From: Anolis sagrei
Lineage: Eukaryota > Chordata > Lepidosauria > Squamata > Anolidae
Assembly (NCBI RefSeq): GCF_037176765.1
Contig: NC_090024.1
Location: 192,196,278 to 192,260,277, forward strand
DNA length: 64,000 bases
Direction: 5' to 3'
This document shows, one piece after another, positions 1 to 11,836 of this stretch. The notes beneath the pieces are model-generated. The model was not told the origin of the DNA. It searched no databases and saw only the letters and a list, made by a program, of their open reading frames with translations. Position numbers and translations under genes: made by a program. The stretch's first letter is position 1. Every line of letters begins with the position of its first letter.

Positions 1-214
1 CAATAAGGTAAATAAATAAATAGTTTACATTTATTATTAAAATTTGTGCACCAGCTATGCCCATATCTTGGGAAGTCTGACTTGGCCATGGCAGTCCACA
101 CTCTGGTTACATCCCGTAGATACTACTGCAACGCACTCTACGTGGGGTTGCCTTTGAAGAATGTTCGACAGGCAGCATCCAGATTGCTCACCAGAGTGGC
201 GTTCAAGGAGCATA
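1..214 (+). mobile_element. L2-like LINE fragment (reverse transcriptase C-terminal part)
   Basis: The frame at 46-228 reads TLVTSRRYYCNALYVGLPLK, the well-known LVTSRLDYCNALY motif of CR1/L2-clade LINEs. It is short and interrupted; an AT-rich stretch and the 3' tail of a similar element follow. Confidence 0.65.
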
Positions 215-415
215 TAATAATATTATAAATATATGTTATATGTTACATGTAATATTATTATTAATATTGCATTATAGTAGTATAGTGCAATATATAATAT
301 GAATATTGTGCTATGCTAATAATATAATATATATTGTGTACATATAACTTCTAAGCTGCTCTGAGGGGTGAGAAGGGCAGGATATACCATTAAATGTTGT
401 AAATAAATAATAAAT
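215..415 (+). mobile_element. AT-rich tract and L2-like LINE 3' tail (copy 1)
   Basis: AT repeats lead into aagctgctctgaggggtgagaagggcaggat and a (TAAA)-type tail. The counterpart is at 50,086-50,310, so the tail predates the segmental duplication. Confidence 0.6.
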
Positions 416-689
416 ATCGAGTCCTTCGTGAGATGCTAGTGGGGTACAAATAAAGTTAATAATAATAGTAGTAATAATAATAGACGCATCCTGGGTTTTA
501 GGAAAAGAATGATGACTTGGCTATGGGATAACGTTTTTGGATAGTGCAATATTGAACTGGCATAACTGTAGCAACACAAATGACAACTTCTGTAACAGGT
601 ATCATAAGCTGCCACAAACACATCCGCCGCACTTCCTCTGCATACAAACACTGTCTTTTATTATATACATAGATATGACATTTAATATT

Positions 690-775
690 GCCATATTGAA
701 AGCCACTCTGAGTCCCCTTTAAGGTGAGAAAGACCGGGATATAAATATAGTAAGTAAGTAAATAAATAAATCCTG
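690..775 (+). mobile_element. L2-like LINE 3' tail
   Basis: The phrase gccactctgagtcccc, then gtgagaaagaccgggatataaata and a TAAA-rich tail. The same insertion is in the second copy at about 50,520-50,585. Confidence 0.55.
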
Positions 776-1010
776 AAGTAGCAGGGTGATTGCTTTTGGT
801 GAGAATGTGTATGATTCTTATTTTTTCTACTTCGGTTTCCATGTTTGAGTTGGCATAGGTGATGGACATGGTGATTATATTAAGCTATTGAAAACAAATG
901 TAGCATTAAAATATAGGGTAACGATGTGAAAACAGATTTCCTAAAGTGCTCTTTGAGTATGCATTTTGTTCCTTTTATGTCTGTATTTTTTCTTAAGTCA
1001 CTACTCACAG

Positions 1011-1037
1011 AACCTCATCTTCAGATATCTACAGAAC
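1011..1037 (+). pseudogene. SNRPE exon 2 equivalent in the partial copy
   Basis: Encodes the same nine residues as the true exon, with two silent changes. The U12-like branch site (988-997) and the cag acceptor are kept although the matching U12 donor is absent from the block. Confidence 0.85.
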
Positions 1038-1398
1038 GTAAGTGAACATATCAATCTTGATTTTTACCCTTAACAATGGATTTGAACAAATTGAGCTACT
1101 GTAATCAAGATACAATACTTCATTTTATTCATGGGGATGAAAATTCTTTAAAAGCTATTTAAAATTCTTTTAATAAATATCTAAGCTTTAGTAAGCTTGT
1201 GCCATTTAATCTAAGTGATATTATTTCATGAAATTTATCTGAAGTAGAAAAATCCTGGTAAAAATATGGGAGAACACTCCATATTTTGTTGGGAGTGCTG
1301 ACACATGTCTGTTTTTACTTTGCTAGGGGAAAAACCTGATTTGTGAAAACCTGTTTAGAACAAGTGTGAAAGTCATTTCTGTCCTGTTTACTTTGTAG

Positions 1399-1536
<138 letters not shown>

Positions 1537-2324
1537 TAATTTCAAGTGAGTTTCATATTTTACCATGTTATAAAAGACAAACTAAGTGGTAAACACATTT
1601 TATATGATTCTTGGGGTTACATGGCCTTCCTTGTCCCCATCTTTTGTCATGGAGAGAAAAGAGCTGGTCTGTGATAAGTGTGGTGAGCCCAGTTCTTCCT
1701 CCAAATCAGAGAACTGGAATATAAATGGTGCCAAGCTAGATAGGTCATCAGTCTGTCTGATTCATTGTATATTTGCTAATGCCTATCCATTGTTATCTTT
1801 CCCCTGGTAAAACCTACATTACTTCATTGCTTGAAGCAGAAGGTTGGCTTGGAAGTCTGTTCAGAAATGTCTGTTGTTATAAAATGATGTTTAAATTAGC
1901 TGATATTTAACCCTGTGTAAACATATCTAGACAATTTGTAAACATCAACACTCATCTACTAGATGTTTCTGCAAACATTTAACCATGCTTACTTTGACTT
2001 TTAAGGAATTGGAAGCTAGATATTTAAACAACTTGCCTTCCCCAATATGAGCAGTCTTTAATTGGTTTTCTATTCTGGTGACTGTACATTTAAAACTCAA
2101 GTCTATCCATTCTGGGACTTAAGGCAGAGAACATAAGACATGCATAGTTCAAAACTTTCAAAATTAAGATTAAATTTTAAACAGTATTAAAGAAGAGAAT
2201 TAAAACCCATTAGAATCTTTCTTTAAAAGATTTTACAAACAGTACAGTCTTGTGTCCTTTGTTGTTGTCTTGACTTTTCTGAAGACCTGCTGGCAAAAGA
2301 ACTGGGCCAAAAGAACTAGGCCTT

Positions 2325-2446
2325 TTCAATCTGTGGCCTTCCAGGTGTTTGGGCCTTCAGTTCCCAAAAGCCCTAGCCAGCTTGTTCAGTGGTCAGGAAT
2401 TCTGACAGCTGAAGTCCAAAACACCTGGAGGGCCACAGGTTGTGCA
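2325..2446. mobile_element. Palindromic hAT-like MITE (copy 1, empty of SINE)
   Basis: ctgtggccttccaggtgttt and its inverted partner aaacacctggagggccacag flank a short centre. The counterpart at 52,115-52,463 has a SINE in the middle. Confidence 0.65.
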
Positions 2447-2733
2447 GGCTTTGTCTAAACCTTCCATGAAAAGGCTAACAATGAAGGGACCTTCCTAACT
2501 TCCCTAGAGAGCAGCCCTTAACTTGACAATGTGTGAGAGCAGCCATAGAGAAAACAATATCTTGTGATCCTAGCAACAGTGCCTGTGGAGGTGGGAGAAT
2601 AGAGAAAAGCAGCTTCCCTGCACTTGGAGGAGCATTTGGAAGGGAAATTAATATGTATTTACTGACTAATAAATTACTGGAATTTCCCCCTTTCTATGTT
2701 TCCCTTAGTTTGGTTATTTTCTATTCTCACTGA

Positions 2734-2838
<105 letters not shown>

Positions 2839-3112
2839 TAAGAAATATAATAAATAAGTATTATATGTTAAAAGCTATTTCCAAAGTTGGAATATAGAAT
2901 CAATGAAGAGGATGACTTACTATTTGAAAAAGGAAAAAAACATGGGTGAAGAGATTGAAAGATGAAAATGGGAGAGAACAAGAGGAGCAAAGTAAGATTA
3001 GGGAGATACTGTATAGTGGGTTGTATATTTAACTAAAAACTGAATGCAAATGTTAATAGAAAATAGATCCTTTGTATCCATATAGGTCTAATGATCCTGT
3101 TTTCCATTTCAG

Positions 3113-3168
3113 GTCGAATCATGTTAAAAGGAGACAATATTACTCTTCTACAAAGTGTTTCTAACTAG
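3113..3168 (+). pseudogene. SNRPE exon 5 equivalent in the partial copy
   Basis: Identical to SNRPE exon 5 including the TAG stop; the 3' UTR with AATAAA at 3369-3374 is also kept. Confidence 0.88.
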
Positions 3169-4778
3169 AAGTTGCTATCCAGTGTGTTATTATTGTTATT
3201 TGAAACTTTAAACCTGCAGAAGAAAAATGTGATGGATGCTGTCACTTGCAATTTTTTCCCTTGCGATTTTGAGAAGAGAGAGGAGAATGGAGCCAGTTTC
3301 TTAATACACACTTACATAATTGGGAATAACATTTTTTTTACATTTGTGTGGACCAGTAGTTGTTTATAAATAAACATTTTTGTTAATATATCTATTTTTC
3401 TTATTGTCCCAAATAACACATGTCGAGATATTTGCTAATTCTTTTAATGACACAGAAAAACAAATTGTTTTGCCCAGGTACACTATTAGAGAAACTTCAG
3501 TTAGAACAGATGTGATGAATGTGTGACTCTTGAGAATCTTGGACTGGTGTTCACATGAATCCGAGCCATCAAAGCCAATAGTGAAACACGATGGGAATTG
3601 CAGTTGGACAGGATATGAAGGGCCACACTTTCCCTCATGCCAACTTTAGAATATATGGGTGTTTGAGATAACAAAACCAAGTAGTTATCTATGTCTGAAA
3701 TGAGTAGTTTCTTGTCAGTGTTGAAAAAAAATCTAATACCCTGTGAGTTGAAGATTTTATCTATTTAATCATAATTCAGACTTATGTATCTTGATGGGGA
3801 TCCATTTAACTGATTTCTGGTGGCTGAGATTTTATGAAGTGCTGTAAATGGCAACTGCGAAAAGAACTTAAATCAGGAAAAATGCAATTCATTACTTATA
3901 TTCCAGACCAGTTTTTGAAAGGCAAACACATCAGTAGTTCTCCCATTGAGCTGCCTGTGGTTCCATATGTCTTTCCAAAGGTGTGCAGTTGTAGCCTGTT
4001 ACAATGAGGATATCAAAATAAAGCTGAACATTTTAGTTTATTGAACAAATTTCTTTTCAGCTTTCTGAGAATTTGATTCTGAAATGTGAATATTGCTAAA
4101 TATCTGAAGGAAAGTGTACACAAGAACAGAAATTAAATATAAAAATATTTTAGTAGTAGACCAAATAAAAAATCTATCCACAGATAAACCTCTCACTTCT
4201 GATTAGGTGTTCTTTAACATGTCATCTGTAAATCAGTTGCAAAAACTAACTAAAATTCAGAATGATAAAAAGAGCAGCATATTTGCTCCTCAGTTGTTTT
4301 GATGGTATCATAATTCCTGCTTTCATACTAATTTCTACAAGGAAGGAAGCGTAGGCTGATTGTATGAAACCCTTTTTGTGTTTGCACTCTCTCTATATGT
4401 ACAGCTATGACATAGAAAGTTGACACTTTAGAAGTTCTTATAGTAGTCAGCCCCATTTATGACCAGCATTTTTCCCAAGACTTGAACGAGATAGCTAACA
4501 CATTATAAACATTGCAATTAAAAGTATACAAAAAGTCAGCATTAAAACTTAATTCAACTATTAACCATATAAAAGACAAAACATTCTAAAAAGTTGAATA
4601 ATACAATCCAAAGCAATGCAGCACTTCTATTGCTTTGAGTTTTTGCCAATCAGTAGAAGGAGAGCAAAGAAGAAGTCACCACTATAGTCTTCATATAAGA
4701 GAAGGGTCTTTCCTGTGAATCACAGGGACTGGGCAGGTTCATATTGGGGGATATGCTCTGTCAGATGGTCTGAACCAC

Positions 4779-5055
4779 TTTAAACTACATCTCTCACCCA
4801 AGGCTGACCAGGAGGAAATGGCAACCGAAAGAAATCCATTCAAACTGCTTTAAACTACATCTCTCACCCAAGGTTGATCGGAGGGAATGGCAACCGAAGG
4901 GAATCCATTCAAACTGCTTTAAACTACATCTCTCACCTAAGGCTGACCAGGAGGGAATGGCAACCGAAGGGAATCCATTCAAACTGCGTTAAACTACATC
5001 TCTTGCCCAAGGCTGACTAGGAGGGAATAGCAACCGAAGAGAATCCATGCAAATT
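4779..5055. repeat. Minisatellite, about 70-bp period, 4 units
   Basis: Four tandem units begin with ttaaactacatctc and end in gaatccattcaaactg-like sequence. The array starts within a few bases of the right end of the duplicated SNRPE block. Confidence 0.85.
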
Positions 5056-5745
5056 GCTGACACTTCATTCATTCACACATTCGCCTGCCTATTCACCCGC
5101 CCCTTTTTACACACAGTCAGTGTTTCATCACTCACACACTCGCCCACCACCTTTCAGGGACGGCACTGAAAGAGGTTAAGTGAATGAGTGGAGCATAGGC
5201 TGTGCCCAAAGAGGATATATGGGCAGAAGGGTGAGTGGATGGAGCACTCTTCTTGAAAATGGAGACAATCAGGTGAAGCTGTTTAGAGCAGCAAGACCAA
5301 TGGAAGGGAAACTAGCTGCTAGCATGCTGTACATAAGGCTGGTACGTGTTTTTTTCACTGTGCACACACTCCTTTTTTCAGTCAAAATAAAAGGGATTAA
5401 AAAGTGACTACTATGCAATGAAATACAGTATATAAAAACTAAGTGGAATTATCTTATGCAGGTAGGATCATATGAAGAACACTGTTGATAAGTGGAAGAT
5501 AGTTAAGCAGGCAGAAGCTCTTGCAAAAATGGAAAAGTCTTTGACAGTCTCAAGTTATTTTGACTAATTTGACCAAAGTCAAAAGTTCTATTGTGCTTCA
5601 ATGCAGTAGAGGATCATTGTTTCCAACTTCTTTGGAGAGGTATGTAGGATGGCAGCTCAATTACCATAATGTTTTAAAAATAAATTGTAAAATAAGTACC
5701 TGTTCAACCTTTTCTTCCATATAACTGTTTCAAAGGGAAAAGGAG
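5055..5745 (+). repeat. Copy 1 of a 690-bp direct repeat (foldback element)
   Basis: Matches 16,712-17,395 in the same direction from cacttcattcattcac to the AT-rich end, with many substitutions and small indels. The second copy also has an inverted arm, which this one lacks. Confidence 0.75.
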
Positions 5746-6351
5746 ATCTAAATGAATTTTAAGTTTTGGTACAAAAGGAGTCTTGGTGATTATAAGGGAA
5801 AATGAGCAGGAGGAAGAAGAGATGAGATTCTGAGTCTTATTTTCTGGGGGGGGGGGGGTTGTTTGTTTGTTTGTTTGTTTTTGTAATAGGCCATTTAAGG
5901 AAAATGAGGTGCTTGTTACAAAATGGCATTATTATATTACCTAGAGGGGGTGTTTTATGGTTAAATAAATGTCACTGGAGTTATGATTTTGCAAATTGGT
6001 AAAGGCAGATGAATTGCATTATGGTTTGACAGTAGTCTGATCAGCAAAATTGGTCAGCCTAGTAAATGTTATTTTTAATTTCCTACAAAATATAATAAAT
6101 TGGGTGAAAGTTTTGTTATTGCAAAAGAGGAAAATGTAATGAATACAGAGAGATTTTTTGTTAAAAGGAAATTGTTACAACCAATTACGGATTCTTTATC
6201 TGGAAGTGTTAACTTTTGTTAATTCCGTCTGTTTATCTAAGTTACTGATTACAGAAGACTGGAGAGATGACATCAAATCTAAACCTTTCAAGGCTGCCAC
6301 AAACAATTAATTAAAACAATTTGTTTAAATTTGCAGGAATCTAAATGTAGC
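5746..6351. other. Unassigned intergenic DNA with a G-run and (GTTT)n
   Basis: An 11-12 base G-run followed by (GTTT)n lies at about 5847-5882. Nothing else recognised. Confidence 0.5.
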
Positions 6352-7427
6352 TACTAGGCTTGGTTGATCCAAAAAATGGTTCAAAACTTGTTTCGGATGT
6401 TGTTCGATTCAGAATTGAATTCCGATTTTTTCCCCGAAAAATCCATAACTTTCTGAAACTTTGGAATAGTGTCATTCATGGCAGACAATCATGTGTGCGC
6501 AGTGGGAAAAAAACAGTACAGGGGAAACTTCAGGGGCTCTTCCACTCCTGACCGAGGGGCTCTTAAACTCCAGGCCTGCCTCGGCTATCAATGCGGAGGA
6601 AGACAAGGAGGAGGCGATCCTCCTCTTCCTCCTCCACCTCCTCCTGTCACGTAATTCAGATTATCAAAGTAGAGGTAAAGGTTTCCCCTTGACATTCAGT
6701 CCATCCTGTCAGACTCTGGGGAGTGATGCTCATCTCCATTTCTAAGCCAAAGAGACCTGTTGTCCATAGACACTTCCAAAGTTATGTCACCAGCATGACT
6801 ATATGGAGCGCCATTACATTCCCACCAGCACATCAAACTGCAAAACCGGATTCAAACTGCTAAACCGGATTCAAACTGCGGACCTACTGCATTCTGCATT
6901 ATGGAGACTCATAGTTTCAAGATGCATTACATGGCAATCTATATGGGGCCTGACAGCAGATCAGGTATTCCTTCCAGGTGTTTTGGACTTCAACTCCCAT
7001 CATTCCTAACATCCTCAGGCCCTTTCCTTTTCCCCCTCAGCCGCTTAAGCGGAGGAAGAGGAGGAAAAGAGTAGGAAGAAGGAGAGGAGAATGGAGAGAA
7101 AGAAAGGAAGGGGGGACTCATCCAGGTGCTTTAACACGGCTTTCCAGGACCCAGGCAGAATGCGAGGAGAAAGGAAGGAGGGGATTCATCCACTCTGCTA
7201 TAACACAGCTTCCCAGGCTTGAGCCGAGGCCAGGGAAGCGAAGCGAGGAAATGCTGGATCATTTCTGACTCACTTACTGCTTCATAACAGAAATGGTGGA
7301 AAAAGCTTCAGAAGGGCAAAGGGACTTCTGGTTTCTTTAAAATCTTTGAAATAGCTTCAAAAAAGCAAATCTTTCCGAATTTATTCAAAATTACGAAGAT
7401 TCCAACCGAACCTAAGCATGACTAGTC
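6352..7427. mobile_element. Non-autonomous DNA transposon with a SINE fragment inside
   Basis: The left end (ggcttggttgatcc) and the right end (aaccgaacctaagcatgac) are imperfect inverted ends around GC-rich, AGG/CCT-rich DNA. Reading frames inside are low-complexity and not genes. Confidence 0.5.
6674..6830 (-). mobile_element. Sauria SINE fragment
   Basis: aggtaaaggtttccccttga, then atctccatttctaagccaaa and atggagcgccattac are the body of the Sauria SINE read in reverse; the tRNA-like head is lost. Confidence 0.7.
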
Positions 7428-7719
7428 TCTACCAACTCAAAAGAATACCTGATGAAGAAATTTCCATGAACAGTTCACATATATATTGTTGTTATTTTCA
7501 AGTTTTAAAAAGTTTAAAGGGGAACAGAAAATAAACATTAAGCTAAAGGTGTCAATGAGCTTAAGCAATGCTCAGTTTAGAAACCTTTCATGGGCTTCAA
7601 GGATTTTTAATTGAGCCTTTCCCTTTGGAGTAATCTAATCTAGGTAAAGTTGATTAAAAAATAAAAATAGGGCTATGTAATAAAAATAAATCCTTAAAAC
7701 CCGAGGTTCTCGGGAACTC

Positions 7720-8007
7720 TCTCCCATACGTCTGCTCCTCAGCTCAGCCAGCTGAGGACACCTCATGTATAAATATGTGAGGGGGAGTCATAGGAAAGAG
7801 GGGGCAAGCTTGTTTTCTGCTTCCCTGGAGGCTAGGACGCAGAGCAATGGCTTCAAACTACAGGAAAGGAGGTTCCACCTGACATGAAGAAGAACTTCCT
7901 GATTGTGAGAGCTGTTCAATAGTGGAACTCTTCCTAGGAGTGTGGCGGAGGCTCCTTTGGAGGCTTTTAAACAGAGGCTGAATGGCCATTTGTCGGGAGT
8001 GCTTTGA
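7720..8007 (+). mobile_element. CR1 LINE 3' region, part 1
   Basis: Typical CR1 3' UTR text (caatggcttcaaactacagg, ggaggcttttaaacagaggc, ggccatttgtcgggagtgct). It continues at 8515 after an insertion. Confidence 0.8.
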
Positions 8008-8506
8008 TGGGTGAGTGGGCTTAATAACAAAAGACACTCCCCATAAATGTACAGCAGAGCAACTCAGCAGCATGAGTGTGATCCAATGCCAATAGCCCAA
8101 AGTGATAAAAGAACAAAAAGACACAGACCAATGTTATATCTTCCATAGGAGGCTTTTCTTTGTAGTAGAATAATATAGTTGCACAATTTACAATAACCAG
8201 GTTTCCACAACCCGAATAAACAAATACATAGTAGATTTATACACACAGCAGCCTCTAAACACTGGAGCTCCCCATATCAGGCTTTATTCTCATACAGAAG
8301 TTTTCCTCACACTGACAAGCCTCCTCTCACAGATGCCTCATCACACAGACTGAGAAGTTCCCTCCCTCAGGCAAAACTAACAATAACAGGCTTTGGCCTA
8401 CTCACTCTCCTCAGGGCAATCCTGGCTTTGGCCCACTAACTCTTTCAGTGTTTGATTCACACTTTTGTAATCAAAAATATTCAGTTAATATTTAGTACTT
8501 ATGACA
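8008..8506. mobile_element. Solo LTR-like insertion inside CR1
   Basis: A 499-bp segment that starts TG and ends CA, flanked by the exact 8-bp direct repeat TGCTTTGA (8000-8007 and 8507-8514). Taking it out restores the CR1 text. No coding sequence. It may be an old solo LTR or another element making 8-bp duplications. Confidence 0.6.
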
Positions 8507-8514
8507 TGCTTTGA

Positions 8515-8595
8515 ATGCAATTTTCCTGCTTCTTGGCAGGGGATTGGACTGGATGGCCCACAGGGTCTCTTCCAACTATGATTCTATGATTCCAT
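8515..8595 (+). mobile_element. CR1 LINE 3' end, part 2
   Basis: aatgcaattttcctgcttct, ggattggactggatggccca and the (attctatg) tail complete the CR1 end begun at 7720. Confidence 0.8.
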
Positions 8596-9335
8596 GTCTC
8601 GGGCACAAAGGTAAATGAAAGCAGTATAAAGGAAAGACCTTTCTGGCAAATGTCCACAATCTTCTTAGTTGGAACGAATCCCCTCATGCACCTGAAAATT
8701 TATATAAACTATGTTTGTATTCAGATTCTAGAGTCCATGAAGATCTTGAAAAGTTTATTATGTCTCTAAGACAGAACCACCTGGAGGAGGAGGAGGAGGA
8801 GGAGGAGGAGGATGATTTTCATGAATCAAGAGGCACTGGTGCCTCTCCCCTCCTCCCCAAAAAAGTATTCCCAGTTGCTTCTAAAGTAAACTGAAGAGCT
8901 CTACACATTTTAACGCAGGTAAAAAGAAAATGTGTTACTAGCTTGTGACACAATCCCATGACATTTCCAAAATGTATGACTGTTGCTGTGATAAAGAAGG
9001 GCCTTAGTTTCACTGACTGAAAGGTCCCTGCTTTCAAGATGCTGCAGCATTCTACATGAAAATCAAATGTAATAAGTGTGCTCTGGGAATGTATAACTTT
9101 GGAAAATACACTTAAATACATTATAGGTGTAACTGAAAGAGTATTGTCATATTTTATTGACACTGTGTTTTGTTCCATTTTTGAAAAAGACGTCCAAGAG
9201 AAGAACTGCATTTCTCAGTAAGGGTAGAGAGGTGAGGAACAAACATGATCAGTCAGCATTTACTGATTGGGGAGGGGTTGTGTTCATATTCCATCCAAAC
9301 GCAAGGTTGCACCCTCACTTCTTAAAACCCTCCTA
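8596..9335 (+). pseudogene. Diverged inverted fragment of ZC3H11A (end of exon 13, intron, start of exon 14)
   Basis: The plus strand here resembles the minus strand of 21,235-22,530: an aggtaaatga donor-like site, gcacctgaaa, the block from gattctagagtccatgaagat onward, ccctgctttcaa, and catgatcagtcagcatttac up to the exon 14 acceptor, whose ag is changed here. It is much more diverged than the SNRPE duplicate and shorter than its source (about 0.74 vs 1.29 kb). It has no coding capacity and is read as a relic of an older rearrangement of this locus. Confidence 0.7.
8784..8813. repeat. (GGA)n microsatellite
   Basis: About nine gga units inside the ZC3H11A-derived fragment. Confidence 0.9.
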
Positions 9336-9444
9336 CCAGACATACTTGTTCATGTCCAGCGTAATTCCCATCTGTGCTGGAATTGCACTAGATCCAGATC
9401 CCTTTGTTTGGCTTTCTCGCCCATAGTTTTAGAGCAGTTACTGT

Positions 9445-9640
9445 TATGTTAGTTTTTATGAGGGTGGAGCTTAGGAAAACCCTTTCTGGTTTGTGTCAGC
9501 CATTTTGTTAGTCCTTTTGTCTGAGGAAAAGGGAGCCATTTTGTGTCACTTAGTTGGCCACATCCCCTTTTGCCTGAGGAAAAAAGAGCCGTTTGTGACA
9601 GTTGGTTGGCCACGCCCCTTTTCTGAGGTAAAGGAGACAT
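9445..9640. repeat. Minisatellite, about 50-bp period, 3 units
   Basis: Three imperfect units with the phrases gagccattttgtg, ggttggccacgcccctttt and ctgaggaaaa. Possibly from an old LTR; not assigned. Confidence 0.6.
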
Positions 9641-9734
9641 TTTATAGTATAGACCACCAGAGAATTCTTGAGATAGGGCGTGTCTTCAGTCAGTCCCAGA
9701 GATTCAGGATTGCACAGTCATTTCAAATCAATTT

Positions 9735-9850
9735 AACATAACCAGTTGTGCTTACCATCAATAACTATAAACAGTAGTTTTAACATAATCAGTTGTGCTT
9801 ACCATTAATAACTACAAGCAGTATTTTGAACATAACCAGTTATCATCAAC
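9735..9850. repeat. Tandem repeat, about 55-bp period
   Basis: The unit taacataaccagttgtgctt, then accatcaataactataaacagta, occurs twice plus a partial unit. Confidence 0.7.
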
Positions 9851-10559
9851 CAGCTACTACATAACCCGTACTTCCATCTATTAGTTAAACAACAAATGGT
9901 TATCGCCTTGAGTTTTGAGTGCCTCAGAAGCCCCATAGACCATAGACTGAGCAAGGAGAAACTGTTTTTCCCTCACAGCTATTGCTTGGAAAGCAGATAC
10001 AGCTAAGAATACAGTGGCATTCCCTTAAAACATAATTAAATGGTTCACATTAAAACAACATTTAAAACCATCTGATAACCATGTAAAAGCACAGAAAAAA
10101 AAAAAAAACAGGACGGGCAGACCCCTTCACTCTGAACTAAAAGTCCCATATTTCAGAAGGCAAAACCATGCCTGAACCAGAAAAAGCTTTTTTTTCTGCA
10201 AGTTGAAGAACTGGGAGGCAGTCAGTCAGCCTGTTAAATAGCAATCCTTGCACTCAAAACTACATCATGGAAAAAGGCAACACCATTTGTTATTTGGTAA
10301 AGTTGCAAGAGCTATCTCCTTGAGATGACAGACTTTTAAGCAAATGATTAAAAGTCTGTGTGTGTTTTACATGCCATTTAAATATTTCTTGGACCCCACT
10401 GAAACTCTACTGCGAAAGCAAAGAAGACTGGCTGACTGAATTTCTGCTTTGCCTTTTTGGTACTATTGGTCTACCACCTCACAACGCTGGATGTCTCCCT
10501 TGGTGTAAAAAATCCCTAAGGGGATTTAAAAAAACCCAAACAACTGACAGCTGAATAGA

Positions 10560-10848
10560 TGAATAAAAGGCATGGCCCGACTTTCCAGCCCAAAATGTTG
10601 CAGCGCCGGATGTCCTGCGCCGCCATCTTGAGGACAGGAAATGGGGCTTCTTCCTCCCAGAAGCCCCCTGGGCGGCGGGAAAGTTTCCTGCCGTGTGGCC
10701 GGCTGACCAATGGAGATCTGGCCCTCCCTACAGCTGGCAGGGCCGGGGCTGGCCTCTCCCTATTTAAGGCTGCCCGAGGCCCTCCAGCAGGCACTGTGCC
10801 TGCTTTGACTTTTCCATCCCACCCACCCTGCATGTCAGGGTTTTTTTG

Positions 10849-10891
<43 letters not shown>

Positions 10892-10990
10892 TGGTTTACT
10901 TGTTATTGTTAGCTCATTCTTGCTAGTTTTGTTTATTTATATGTCACAACTCCGTGTTGGCGTGTGGCATGGCCCCTGGATCTGGATGGT
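10560..10990 (+). promoter_or_regulatory. Promoter-like GC-rich block (possible LTR remnant)
   Basis: In order: YY1-type GCCGCCATCTTG (10619-10630), CCAAT (10707-10711), and TATTTAA (10761-10767) about 50 bp further on, then a (TTA)n tract. The spacing is that of a Pol II core promoter. It lies just left of a Gypsy fossil and may be part of another LTR. No host exon was recognised. Confidence 0.45.
10850..10890. repeat. (TTA)n microsatellite
   Basis: About 13 uninterrupted triplets. Confidence 0.9.
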
Positions 10991-11005
10991 TTATCTCCCC
11001 TTAGC

Positions 11006-11836
11006 GCCCCATATCCTTTAACAGTTAGGATATGGGCCTAGTGAAGCCCCGACCGCCATTTTAGATTAGGGAAACAGGGAGACGTCATCTTAGGTTAAGT
11101 TTTCTTAGAGGGGACATGTCCTTGTTAAGGAAGAAATGGCCAGGATTGGTTAGAATAGGGGGCAAAGCCTAATATTCAGCTAAAGAAAAAAAGTTACCTT
11201 TTTGAATTCTGAGGCTTGAGTTTTTGCAGTTGGGTTTTGACAGTTGGAGTTTGGGGATAGGAGTTAGGAATTGAAAAGGGAAAAGAAGGAAGTTTAGCTT
11301 GTGATAAATTCTTAATAGTTGCTTCAAGGAAGAACTATTGGTGTAAACAGACCCTGGAGAATTGGGCTGTTTTTATTGGAGAATCTGCTTAGCGGAATAA
11401 TAAGAGTTTCCCAGTTTAAAGGTTTTGACTGGAACCTGTAATTCAAGCACTGAACTACTTCTGAAACCATTACGCATCTGTAATTTGAACCTGTTAAATA
11501 AACGTTTTGTTATAGTTAACTCTTTACCACAGCCTGTGTGTGAATGTCATTGATATTTAAACCCTCTGAGGAAAATAAACCCCATAGTAACACAGAAGAG
11601 TGTTACTAAGTATCCTCTCAGCCTGAATATTAGAAAAGGTGGCAGCATAACCCAATTGAAGAAACAGTTACAAAACCTCAGTTTAGACGTTATTCAGATA
11701 TATATATACACAGCTATATCCTCCCCTAATTTATCAGTCTCCCTCCTGTGAGTTCCTTATAAGTGTTGGTAGCTTGTGGGATTCACTAATTTTAAAATTC
11801 CCTGTTCCTTCTCCCTGAAAAAAGTAGTTCTTTGGG
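11006..11836 (+). repeat. 5' LTR of the Gypsy fossil
   Basis: Direct repeat of 14,275-15,120. It contains taaataaacg and the polyadenylation-type region shared by both copies. The left edge is approximate. Confidence 0.75.

Noticed and set aside
4779-5055. CRISPR-like array
   Set aside because: Units are contiguous 70-bp tandem repeats without spacers, in vertebrate DNA.
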